Shown one piece after another: positions 1 through 8,282 of a DNA stretch of 19,682 nt. Origin of the DNA: JANXLS01 sp038227045 (GTDB lineage Bacteria > Planctomycetota > SZUA-567 > H5-PLA8); the NCBI GenBank assembly GCA_038227045.1, contig JBBRQD010000098.1, positions 1-19,682 of the forward strand. The letters run 5' to 3'. Position 1 is the stretch's first letter. Each line of letters opens with the position of its first letter. The position numbers and the translations under genes are program-made. Below the pieces are notes generated by a model. The model was given only the letters and a program-made list of their open reading frames with translations, ran no database searches and was not told the DNA's origin.

Positions 1-321
1 ATCGAACGCGGTTTGTTGCCACTGCTGAGGTGCCGGAATAAGCATAGCGCCGTGTCCTTCAAAAAGGTGTATCCCCCTTAAAGAAGTTTCGGCATACTCA
101 TTGTCGAAAAATAGTGTTTTCGTCGTGAACGGAGTTTAAATGGCGCAAATAGACAATTCTAAAATTGTATAGTCTAAAGACCAGTTTATCAGCGCGTTGA
201 AAAAGGGCGGAATGCTGTAAAAAGAAGCAGATTAAACCGGCCTTTTTTTTCGACGACTTGGTTCCCTCAGAAGAAGTGGATATCGATTGGGCGAATGATT
301 TTTCAAAAAGAAGAGTTCAGG
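1..321. other. Gene-poor left edge with possible decayed small ORF
   Basis: No intact gene is visible here. A frame open from base 1 closes at 79-81 and could be the tail of an upstream gene, but only 26 codons are seen. From the ATG at 140 a reading begins MAQIDNSKIV, is stopped, resumes as SKDQFISALKKGGML, is stopped again, and a protein-like reading (DDLVPSEEVDIDWANDFSKR) continues in another frame to a stop at 330-332. This looks like a small gene broken by stops and a frameshift, but its family is not recognised. A T-run lies at 243-250 without a convincing hairpin, so no terminator is called. Confidence 0.25.
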
Positions 322-3300
322 ATGACATTTAATATGACTACCCCCACGCCGATGTATCGCAATTCCATATCCTTGCTGCTCGTTTGTTTGATGCGCTTTG
401 GAATGGCCGAAGATACGCCCGTCAAACCTCAAACACCCTACGCAAGTTGGACCCATTCGGGTTCAATGTTTATTCTGACGACGCCGGAGGGTGCGAACCT
501 GCCAAGTTCGGTTTCCGAAGACGGGTTTCCGTTGCTGGTGAGATTGAACAAGGATTGGTTCGATTTTAAGCAGGCGAGAGCGAACGGGGAGGATATCCGC
601 TTCGCTACCAGCACGGGCACACCGTTGGCTTACCAGATTGATGGATGGGACGCGCCGGGCGGAACGGCCTACGTCTGGGTTCGCATCCCTACAATTAAAG
701 GGAACATGCGGCAGGAGATTAAAGTGCACTGGGGCAACGCTGATGCGGCCAATGAGTCGAACGCGAAGGCGGTGTTTAATGAGTCCAACGGCTACCTGAG
801 CGTGTGGCACATGAGCGATCCCGTTAAGGATGAAGTGGGAACGCTGGAGTCCAAGGACGCGGGCACAACGGCCATCGCCGGCATGATCGGGCAGGCGCGG
901 CATTTCGCGGGAAAGAAGGGCATCTTCTGCGGGGACAAGATCGCGAATTATCCCGCGGCGGACAGCGCGCACAGCACGGAAGCATGGTTCCGCGCCGAGC
1001 AACCGAACGTGACCCTCATTGGCTGGGGCAACGAGGGCGGCGGTCGCGGCAGCAAAGTACGGATGCAGCTTCGCAGCCCGCCGCATCTGCATGTTGACAG
1101 CGATTTCTCCGACATCAACAGTGAGAGTCGGCTTCCGATGGGCGAATGGATTCATGTGGTTCACACGTATGGCGGCGGGCCACGAAGGCTGTATATCAAC
1201 GGCAAAATTGACAGCGAAGCGGCGACCAAACTCGATATCAAGAGCCCTTCGAGATTTTGGATAGGCGGCTGGTACAACAACTACGATTTCATCGGCGACA
1301 TCGACGAGGTGAGGATTTCCAAAGTGGCGCGCTCCGCGGACTGGGTGAAGCTGGAATACGAAAACCAGAAGCCGTTGCACACGCTGGTAGGACCGGTGGT
1401 GCAGGCGGGAAATGCATTCGCCGTTTCGCCGGAGACTGCAACCGTGCTGGAAGGCACGAGCGCGACCTTTATTGCGCAGGCGGGCGGCGCGCTGAAGTTG
1501 TTTTGGACTTTGAAAAGCGACGGCCAGGAAACGGTAGCGGCGGTCGACCGGTTTGCGTTCACCTTCAACGCGGGACGCGTGGCTGGCGACAAGAAGGTAA
1601 CGCTGCAATTCAAAGCGCTCTATCCCAACGAAGTGAAGACGAAGGACATCGCGATTTCGATCAGTGAGGCTATTCCGGATCCGGTGTTCACGCTCACGGC
1701 ACCGGCGGCGTGGGACGGACGCGCGACAATCGAAGTGGCGCCACAAGTGACGAATCTGGACGCAATGCAGGTGGCCGGTGCGGGGGATTTGAAGACGGAG
1801 TGGAGCGTCACTCCATTCGCCGTGATCCAGGAAATCGCGCCAGGCAAGCTCATCCTCAAGCGCGCGCAGAACAGTGGGAAATTGACGGTGACGGCGACGA
1901 TCAGCAATGGCGGCAAACCGGTTACGCAGAGCGCAACCATCGCCGTGACGGAACCGAAGAACGACGCATGGATCGCACGAACGCCTGTTAAAGATGAAAA
2001 GCCAGAGGACGGGCAGTTCTACGCTCGCGACGACAAGAACGAAGGGACGCTTTGGTACAACGGCACGCTGACTGAAGCCGCTGACGAGGTGTTTCTCAAA
2101 GTCCATGCCGGCGACAAACTCATCAAAACCGAGTCCGCCAAGCCAGGCGCGGACAAGTCCTATGGATTTGCGGTAAAGCTGAAGCCGGGGCTGATCAAAT
2201 ACAAAGTGGAATTCGGCACGAAGGTCGATGGAAAGGAGGCGATACTGCAAACCGTGAGTAACATCGTTTGCGGCGACGCCTATCTCATGGATGGCCAATC
2301 CAATGCGCTGGCGACCGATACCGGCGAGAAATCTCCGCCTGAAACCAACGAGTGGATTCGCAGCTACGGCCGGCCCTCTGGCAATCCAAAAGCTGATTTG
2401 GGCAACCTGTGGTGCAACCCGGTCTGGAAGGCCCAGAAAGGCGAAAAAGCGGAGCTTGGCTGGTGGGGAATGGAATTGGCCAAGCGGCTGCTCGAAAGCC
2501 AGAAGGTACCTATCTTCATCATTAATGCCGCCGCGGGTGGAACACGCATCGACCAGCACCAGCGCAACGCCGCCGCCCCGGCCGACATCACCACACTTTA
2601 TGGAAAGATGCTCTGGCGCGTGCAGCAGGCGAAGATGACCCACGGCATTCGCGCCATTCTATGGCATCAGGGGGAGAACGATCAAGGCTCGGACGGGCCC
2701 ACGGGCGGTTACGGATGGGAGACTTACCAGCCGTTATTTGTGGAAATGTCCGCGGGCTGGAAACAGGACTTCCCGAACGTGCTGCACTACTACGTTTTCC
2801 AGATTTGGCCGAACTCGTGCGGCATGGGCGGACGAAACGGCTCAGGCGACATGCTGCGCGAGAAGCAGCGCACATTGCCGCAGCTTTATTCCAACATGAG
2901 CATCCTGTCCACGCTCGGCATTAGACCTCCCGGCCCATGCCATTTTCCACTGACTGGCTGGTCTGAATTTGCGCGCCTGATCCAGCCGCTCATCGAGCGG
3001 GATTTCTATGGCATAGTGCCCGCCACATCCATCACCCCGCCGAATCTTCGGAACGTTTCTTATATCGGCGACTCAAAGGACACGATCGCCCTGGAGTTTG
3101 ATCAGCCGGTGGTCTGGACTGATGTGTTAGCCGGGCAGTTCTATTTGGATGGGGAAAAGGGCCTTGTAGCCTCCGGCGCTGTCTCCGGCAATGTGCTCAC
3201 GCTCAAATTGAAGGGCGCGTCTACGGCGCGGAAGATTACCTATCTCAAAGAAATCGTATGGAATCAGGATACGCTGCTCAAAGGCGCGAATGGCATTGCA

Positions 3301-3345
3301 GCTCTGACGTTCTGCGAGGTTCCCATCGAGGCGTCAGCCAAGTAA
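322..3345 (+). CDS. Exported DUF2341/LamG/sialate O-acetylesterase-like protein
   Basis: Probable secreted esterase that removes acetyl groups from sialic acid or other acetylated sugars. The N-terminus has a hydrophobic stretch (ISLLLVCLMRF) read as a signal peptide. Next come a DUF2341-like beta domain (about residues 60-160, ending near YLSVWHMSD), a LamG/concanavalin-like domain (about 210-350, with IDEVRISKVAR at its end) and Ig-like beta domains (about 365-550). The C-terminal third is an SGNH/sialate O-acetylesterase domain: GQSN with Ser660, then HQGEND with His782, then a C-terminal His874 in CHFPLTGW. Numbers count from 322. The start at 322 is preferred because purine-rich AAGAAGAG lies upstream; 295 and 352 are alternatives. 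The final block lacks the usual Asp two or three residues before the His, so activity is inferred. Its substrate cannot be read from sequence. It is separated by 267 bp from the next gene. Confidence 0.85.
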   Translation: MTFNMTTPTPMYRNSISLLLVCLMRFGMAEDTPVKPQTPYASWTHSGSMFILTTPEGANLPSSVSEDGFPLLVRLNKDWFDFKQARANGEDIRFATSTGTPLAYQIDGWDAPGGTAYVWVRIPTIKGNMRQEIKVHWGNADAANESNAKAVFNESNGYLSVWHMSDPVKDEVGTLESKDAGTTAIAGMIGQARHFAGKKGIFCGDKIANYPAADSAHSTEAWFRAEQPNVTLIGWGNEGGGRGSKVRMQLRSPPHLHVDSDFSDINSESRLPMGEWIHVVHTYGGGPRRLYINGKIDSEAATKLDIKSPSRFWIGGWYNNYDFIGDIDEVRISKVARSADWVKLEYENQKPLHTLVGPVVQAGNAFAVSPETATVLEGTSATFIAQAGGALKLFWTLKSDGQETVAAVDRFAFTFNAGRVAGDKKVTLQFKALYPNEVKTKDIAISISEAIPDPVFTLTAPAAWDGRATIEVAPQVTNLDAMQVAGAGDLKTEWSVTPFAVIQEIAPGKLILKRAQNSGKLTVTATISNGGKPVTQSATIAVTEPKNDAWIARTPVKDEKPEDGQFYARDDKNEGTLWYNGTLTEAADEVFLKVHAGDKLIKTESAKPGADKSYGFAVKLKPGLIKYKVEFGTKVDGKEAILQTVSNIVCGDAYLMDGQSNALATDTGEKSPPETNEWIRSYGRPSGNPKADLGNLWCNPVWKAQKGEKAELGWWGMELAKRLLESQKVPIFIINAAAGGTRIDQHQRNAAAPADITTLYGKMLWRVQQAKMTHGIRAILWHQGENDQGSDGPTGGYGWETYQPLFVEMSAGWKQDFPNVLHYYVFQIWPNSCGMGGRNGSGDMLREKQRTLPQLYSNMSILSTLGIRPPGPCHFPLTGWSEFARLIQPLIERDFYGIVPATSITPPNLRNVSYIGDSKDTIALEFDQPVVWTDVLAGQFYLDGEKGLVASGAVSGNVLTLKLKGASTARKITYLKEIVWNQDTLLKGANGIAALTFCEVPIEASAK

Positions 3346-3612
3346 GAATTGGCCAGCAAAGTTCACTTCCCCATTGACTTTTTTCGTGTTCACGCTGAAA
3401 GAGCGTTTCGGCGTTGGCGCTCACGGCAGCGGACGTGGAGGCACTGGCGCCGATATCCTTGCCGTCGTTGAAACCCCGAGTCCGGCGGACACTGGGGACG
3501 ATTGGAGTCATGAACCGCGATCGGACAATTGAAAGACGGTGTAAGATGTAAAGCTGGGGGCGCAGTACGATATTCGTGATTCGCGCACGGTCATTTTAAA
3601 GGAATTCGATAA
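3346..3612. other. Intergenic region, probable promoter region of downstream block
   Basis: No plus-strand gene is visible. A small hairpin ACGCT-GAAAG-AGCGT lies around 3392-3406, too short and without a T-run to be called a terminator. The minus strand gives an open reading of protein-like composition (GFNDGKDIGASASTSAAVSA) across about 3350-3511, overlapping the end of the esterase gene. It has no recognisable domain or ribosome binding site and is not called as a gene. It may instead be a dispersed intergenic repeat, which one window cannot show. AAAGGA at 3598-3603 is the ribosome binding site of the next gene. Confidence 0.3.
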
Positions 3613-6600
3613 ATGGCGTTTGTGAAGCGTTCGACCACGGCTGTTTTCTGCATGGCGCTGCTGATTGCAGTTTGCGTTGCGGCACCGTCGATTGCTGCCG
3701 AGGCTGAAAACCTCGTTGTGGACGGCTCGTTCGAAGACTCGATTCCGCCGAATCAGTTTGGGCATGTCTTCAAACATTGGGCCGGCTGGAAATACGAGGG
3801 AGAATGCACGTTTCGCGTGGGGCGCGTGGCGCATGGCGGGAAGACGTCGTGTCTTTTGTTTGGCGTGAGCCAGCCGAAGATTCGCATTGCTCAGACGATC
3901 AAAGCCGTCGCGCCCGGACGCTACCGGGTGACCGCGTTTCTGCGCGGATTGGAACTCGGCGAAGGCGTCTGGCACAACAACACCGAATTTGGTTTCGACG
4001 GCAAATACGTGGCGCTCAAAAAGAACGGCACCTTCGGCTGGACGCCGCTGAACTTTGTCGCCGACGTGAAAGAAAAGAAGGACATCACGATCTCGTTCGG
4101 CTTGTGGGTGCCCGGGCATTTCTGGATCGACGACGTGTCGATGACGCGCGTGGGCGACGACGTGCCACTGACCGACGCGCCCGTCCTCGGCGCTGAAGAA
4201 AAACCGATTGCTCCGCCGGGCGAACTGGGCGCGGGACAGGTGCGCTGCGCGGACTGTGGATTTAAGAACATGCCGGAATGGGGCACGTGCTACGCCTGCG
4301 GAGAAAAGCTGCCTGCGCGCAGCACCGCCGCCGCTGCCGTCGTGCCGGTCAAATTGCTCGCGTCGTTCGAAGACAAGAATCCATTCGCCGCCGGCACGCT
4401 CGTGACGGAACACGCCACCGATGGCACGAAAGCGCTGCGGCTGGACAAAGGTTTCGCGAGTTGGGCCGGTGCTCAGGACTGGTCCGGGTACGATTATCTC
4501 AAAGCGGACCTCTACACCGATTCCGACAAGCCGCTGACGCTGGAGATCGAGATGCGCGACAAGCTGACCGATGGCTACTGGACGCGCGTGAATTTCGGCA
4601 CCGTCGTCGCACCCGGAAAGAGCACGTTGCTGATTCCGCTGGCGCAGCTTTACGTCGGCGAAAAAGCGCGGCCCGGGCGCAACCTGATGTTGAGCGGCAT
4701 CACGCATTTCGTTTTAAATATAGGCGACAACCCGGCCGCGCCGCTGTTCATCGACAACATTCGGCTGGAGAGCGACACCGAAACGCCGAAGATGTTTTTC
4801 GATGGATTGCACGCCTTCGATTTCGGCCCCGCGACCAGTCCCGTGATGCCCGGTTTCACGCGCATCGATCCTTCCGTCGTCTATAGCAAAGGCCGCGGTT
4901 ACGGCTTGAAAGACGCTCAGGTTTGGCGCGCGTTCGACGCGTTGCAGCCCGACCCGCTTTATCAGGATTATCTGTGCATCGAAAAAGGCGGCCTGGCCGT
5001 GGATTTGCCGAACGGCCGCTACCATGTTTTTGTGAACATCGACAATCCGTCGGGATTCTGGGGCGAGTATCAAACGTATCAAACGCGTTCGATCCTGGCG
5101 CAAGGAAAGCCGGTGGTCGAAGAGTCGATGACGTTCGATTCGCTGAAGAAAAAATACTTCCGATTTTGGGACACGGAAGACACGGCGGACGAAAACACGT
5201 TCGATAAATACCAACGAGCCTACTACCAGGAAAAGGAGTTTGATGTTGATGTCGCCAACGGACAATTGATGCTGGATTTTCGAGGAGAGAACGTCGCGTG
5301 CAGCGTGTCGGCCGTGATTCTATATCCGGCGGAAAAAGCGGAGCAGGGAAAAAAGTTTCTCGACGCGATAGTGCAGAAGCGGCGCTTTTTCTTCGACAAC
5401 TATTTTCATCGCATCCTGCACAAGCCCACCGGCGAACCGCTGGCTCCGACCGCCGACATGCGGCGCGGTTATGCTGTTTTCGTGCGCGATATCATGGAAG
5501 ACATTTATGACAACGACACGCCGAAGAGCGCGGAGATCGGACTTCCTGTCACGGGATTCGGTTTCGCCGGCCAGGACGAACCGCTGACGGTCGGCTTATG
5601 TCCGGTGACGGATTTGGGCAAAGTGACGATCGCCGTCAGCGACCTGACCGGCCCCGGAACGATTCCATCCGCGCGGATCGACACCGGCTACGTTTCGTAC
5701 CGCATCACGCGCGTCGCGTCCGATGGCGCGGTCTACACGATCACGCCGCGCATGGTCATTCCGCGCGCAACGGTCGACGTGAAGAAAGGCGTCACCCGGC
5801 GCTTCTGGCTCACGGTCCGCGCGCCCGAAGACGCCAAACCCGGAGTCTATCGCGGACAGATCACGCTCACGCCCGAGCGCGGCCCAGCGGCGCAGGTGCC
5901 CGTGGAGTATCGCGTGTATCCCGGCACGCTCGATGCGGCGGATATTCCCGTGGGGCCTTTTGGCCACGAGATCAATATTCCGTGGAACGCCAGCGACCCC
6001 GCGGCCAAAGCGTGGAACGAAACCATGGCCGAGCGCAGCCTGCGCAAACTGCGCGACTGCGGATTCACCACCTTTACAGGCATGCCAACGATGCAATACC
6101 TCGGATTCAAACAGGGCAAGCCGCAATTCGATTTCAGCGTCGCGGACCGGCAGATGCAAATGGCCCGTCGCTGCGGCTTCACCATGCCGGTGGTTTCCTA
6201 CGCGGGCTTCGGCGGCCTCAATCTGCATTTTAAAGACGATGCGGCGATGAAAGCAGCCGGTTTCAGCGACTACAGCCAGTTCATCAAAACCGTCTTCACG
6301 GCCATTCAAGAACACGCGGATGCCGCCAATTGGCTGCCGGTGTATTGGACGATCGGAGACGAACCCGTCGGCGACGATGTGCGGCGCGCCGCGGAAAATG
6401 CCGAAGCGTACCGTGCAGCGTTTCCGAAAGGCCCGCCGTTTTTCAGTGGCGCGACAAGCACCAGTTCGAGCAAACCCGACGATCCGCACCTGCGTTTCGC
6501 GAAGGCCATGCATATCCCCGCGCTCAACGATCACAGCGAAGAAAGCATCCGCGCGATCGAGCAATCCGGGACGAGCTGGGGCAACTACAATGGCGGCAAC

Positions 6601-7002
6601 CGCTGGACCTACGGCGTCTACATGTACAAAGCGGCGAAGCAATTCGGCATGAAGTTCCGCATTACCTGGCATTGGAACGTGGTGGCCGGCGATCCATATT
6701 ATGCGCTGGATTGCCGTGAGGACGATTATACCTGGTGCAACGCCAATGCCGACGGCGAACTGATTTCATCGGTGATGTTCGAACGCGATATGCGCGGCGG
6801 TCTCAACGACTACCGTTACATGATTACGCTCGCGCGGCTTGCAAAAGAAAAGAACGACGCCCCCGCGCAGGCGCTGATCGCGGACAGGCTGGCCGCATTC
6901 AAACTCGGCCAGCACGAACACGACGCGCTCTTTCCGATGTCGGATTGGCGCGACTTCCGCCAGAAAATGGCCGACGCAATCGCGCGGCTGCGGGAGCGAT
7001 AA
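3613..7002 (+). CDS. Exported DUF4091-type glycoside-hydrolase-like protein with internal zinc ribbon
   Basis: Large 1129-residue exported protein, probably acting on a polysaccharide. A signal peptide (residues 1 to about 29, ending APSIAA) is followed by a carbohydrate-binding-like beta sandwich (about 32-185, ending WIDDVSMTRV). Then comes a compact four-cysteine zinc ribbon (Cys212, Cys215, Cys226, Cys229), a second beta sandwich ending FIDNIRLESD (about 250-390), and a third malectin-like segment (about 395-580). An Ig-like linker and a TIM-barrel-like C-terminus follow. The C-terminus resembles DUF4091 proteins: WTIGDEPVGDD, with Glu917 a candidate catalytic acid, and GGLNDYRYMITLARL near the end. 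The start is supported by AAAGGA 9-10 bases upstream. The gene abuts the next one, stop TAA directly before ATG. The glycosidase assignment comes from overall pattern and is less certain than the export and zinc ribbon. The substrate is unknown. Confidence 0.75.
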   Translation: MAFVKRSTTAVFCMALLIAVCVAAPSIAAEAENLVVDGSFEDSIPPNQFGHVFKHWAGWKYEGECTFRVGRVAHGGKTSCLLFGVSQPKIRIAQTIKAVAPGRYRVTAFLRGLELGEGVWHNNTEFGFDGKYVALKKNGTFGWTPLNFVADVKEKKDITISFGLWVPGHFWIDDVSMTRVGDDVPLTDAPVLGAEEKPIAPPGELGAGQVRCADCGFKNMPEWGTCYACGEKLPARSTAAAAVVPVKLLASFEDKNPFAAGTLVTEHATDGTKALRLDKGFASWAGAQDWSGYDYLKADLYTDSDKPLTLEIEMRDKLTDGYWTRVNFGTVVAPGKSTLLIPLAQLYVGEKARPGRNLMLSGITHFVLNIGDNPAAPLFIDNIRLESDTETPKMFFDGLHAFDFGPATSPVMPGFTRIDPSVVYSKGRGYGLKDAQVWRAFDALQPDPLYQDYLCIEKGGLAVDLPNGRYHVFVNIDNPSGFWGEYQTYQTRSILAQGKPVVEESMTFDSLKKKYFRFWDTEDTADENTFDKYQRAYYQEKEFDVDVANGQLMLDFRGENVACSVSAVILYPAEKAEQGKKFLDAIVQKRRFFFDNYFHRILHKPTGEPLAPTADMRRGYAVFVRDIMEDIYDNDTPKSAEIGLPVTGFGFAGQDEPLTVGLCPVTDLGKVTIAVSDLTGPGTIPSARIDTGYVSYRITRVASDGAVYTITPRMVIPRATVDVKKGVTRRFWLTVRAPEDAKPGVYRGQITLTPERGPAAQVPVEYRVYPGTLDAADIPVGPFGHEINIPWNASDPAAKAWNETMAERSLRKLRDCGFTTFTGMPTMQYLGFKQGKPQFDFSVADRQMQMARRCGFTMPVVSYAGFGGLNLHFKDDAAMKAAGFSDYSQFIKTVFTAIQEHADAANWLPVYWTIGDEPVGDDVRRAAENAEAYRAAFPKGPPFFSGATSTSSSKPDDPHLRFAKAMHIPALNDHSEESIRAIEQSGTSWGNYNGGNRWTYGVYMYKAAKQFGMKFRITWHWNVVAGDPYYALDCREDDYTWCNANADGELISSVMFERDMRGGLNDYRYMITLARLAKEKNDAPAQALIADRLAAFKLGQHEHDALFPMSDWRDFRQKMADAIARLRER

Positions 7003-8271
7003 ATGCAATCGCCGATACGTCGCAAAATAGATTCGCGCCTATGGCTTCTATTGATTTTCGCCCTGACAAGAAGCCAGTTCGCGGCGGACGACGCGGCAAA
7101 CGCTGTCTCAGCGGGATGGCGTGGCGATGGCTCCGGCGTGTATTCGGCGGCGGTTCTTCCGGGTGAATGGAACGATACGAAGAATGTGCTGTGGCGCGCC
7201 ACGGTGGGGAACGCTTCTTCATCGCCGGCGATCGCCGCTGGCCGCGTCTTCGTGACATCGGAACCGTCAAAGATCGTCTGTGTCAATCTCAACGACGGCG
7301 CGATCCGATGGAAAGCCTCGTTGACCGCGGACGATGCGCCCGCGGAATTCAAGGCGCGCGCCGCTGCGAGTGCGGCGGCGGCGACTTCTTGCGGATACGC
7401 GGCGCCCACGCCTGTCAGCGATGGCACGGACATTTTTTGCGTCTACGGCTCCGGTCTGATGGGTTGCTATTCAATTGATGGCATTCGAAAATGGGTGCGC
7501 TATTTTGAGCCCGCCGCCGAAACATACGGGCATAGTTCGTCGCCGCTTTTGATCGATGGAAAATTGCTCGTGAATGTCCATCATCTCGTCGCGTTGGACG
7601 CCGGCTCGGGCAAGACGCTGTGGGAATGTCCCGACGCCGAGCACACCTACGGCACGCCGGCACGCGTCGATGCCGGAGGAACGAAAGTCGTCGTGACGCC
7701 GCTCGGAAAAGTCGTGCGGGTCGGCGATGGCCGCGTGCTGGCCAAAGATATCGCACCGGAACTGGGCGGTTCGGAATACGGCATCAGCCCGGTGGCTTGC
7801 GGCGACGTGGTGTATCTGGGCGATCGCGCGTTGACTGCCGTGAAATTGTCGCTCGAAGGCGGCGACGTTCGGGCGAAGAAGCTTTGGACCGCGAACTTGG
7901 ACGCGATTTCGTATGCGTCGCCGGTCGTATGGGATGGGATGCTATTTTTTGTCGGGAAAAATGCGGAATGTTTCGTGCTCGATCTGAAGTCGGGGAAGAC
8001 GCTGCTTAACAGGGAATTGAAAATCGGTCATCCGGGAGTGGACGATCCCGAGTTGAGTTCCGCGAATCTGTATCCGAGCCTCGTTGTCGCCGGCGGCACG
8101 CTGCTCGTCGGCAACGACCGGGGACAAATCTTCGTCTACAAGGCGTCGAAAGATCTGACGGAAATCGCACAAAATCGAATGACGGAAGGTTCAGGCGCCA
8201 CGCCCGCGATTGTTGAATCGTCCGTGATTGTCCGAAGCGGCGGTTCTCTTTGCCGTATCGGAAAAAAATGA
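7003..8271 (+). CDS. Exported PQQ-like beta-propeller protein (shorter paralogue)
   Basis: 422-residue protein built of PQQ-type/quinoprotein-like beta-propeller blades. A signal sequence (about 1-28: SRLWLLLIFALTRSQFAAD) is followed by the motif GWRGDGSGVY and then repeated blade motifs such as SSPAIAAGRVFV, SSPLLIDGKLLV, SPVVWDGMLFF and YPSLVVAGGTLLV, each with a downstream LDxxSGKTL-like turn. Such propellers in this bacterial group are usually non-enzymatic scaffolds; no residues proving PQQ binding can be named. The ATG directly follows the TAA of the previous gene, and GGGAG at 6992-6996 inside that gene serves as ribosome binding site, so translational coupling is likely. It shares its N-terminal motif and several blades with the next gene, pointing to a duplication. 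Confidence 0.85.
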   Translation: MQSPIRRKIDSRLWLLLIFALTRSQFAADDAANAVSAGWRGDGSGVYSAAVLPGEWNDTKNVLWRATVGNASSSPAIAAGRVFVTSEPSKIVCVNLNDGAIRWKASLTADDAPAEFKARAAASAAAATSCGYAAPTPVSDGTDIFCVYGSGLMGCYSIDGIRKWVRYFEPAAETYGHSSSPLLIDGKLLVNVHHLVALDAGSGKTLWECPDAEHTYGTPARVDAGGTKVVVTPLGKVVRVGDGRVLAKDIAPELGGSEYGISPVACGDVVYLGDRALTAVKLSLEGGDVRAKKLWTANLDAISYASPVVWDGMLFFVGKNAECFVLDLKSGKTLLNRELKIGHPGVDDPELSSANLYPSLVVAGGTLLVGNDRGQIFVYKASKDLTEIAQNRMTEGSGATPAIVESSVIVRSGGSLCRIGKK

Positions 8272-8282
8272 GGAGCAGTCGA

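Noticed and set aside
241..257. Terminator at the T-run
   Set aside because: No convincing hairpin precedes the T-run.
463..2643. 726-residue minus-strand ORF
   Set aside because: It is the shadow of the esterase gene, Arg/His-rich with no domain.
3278..3511. Minus-strand 77-residue ORF of fluent composition
   Set aside because: It overlaps the esterase gene end, has no ribosome binding site or known domain, and could be an intergenic repeat rather than a gene.
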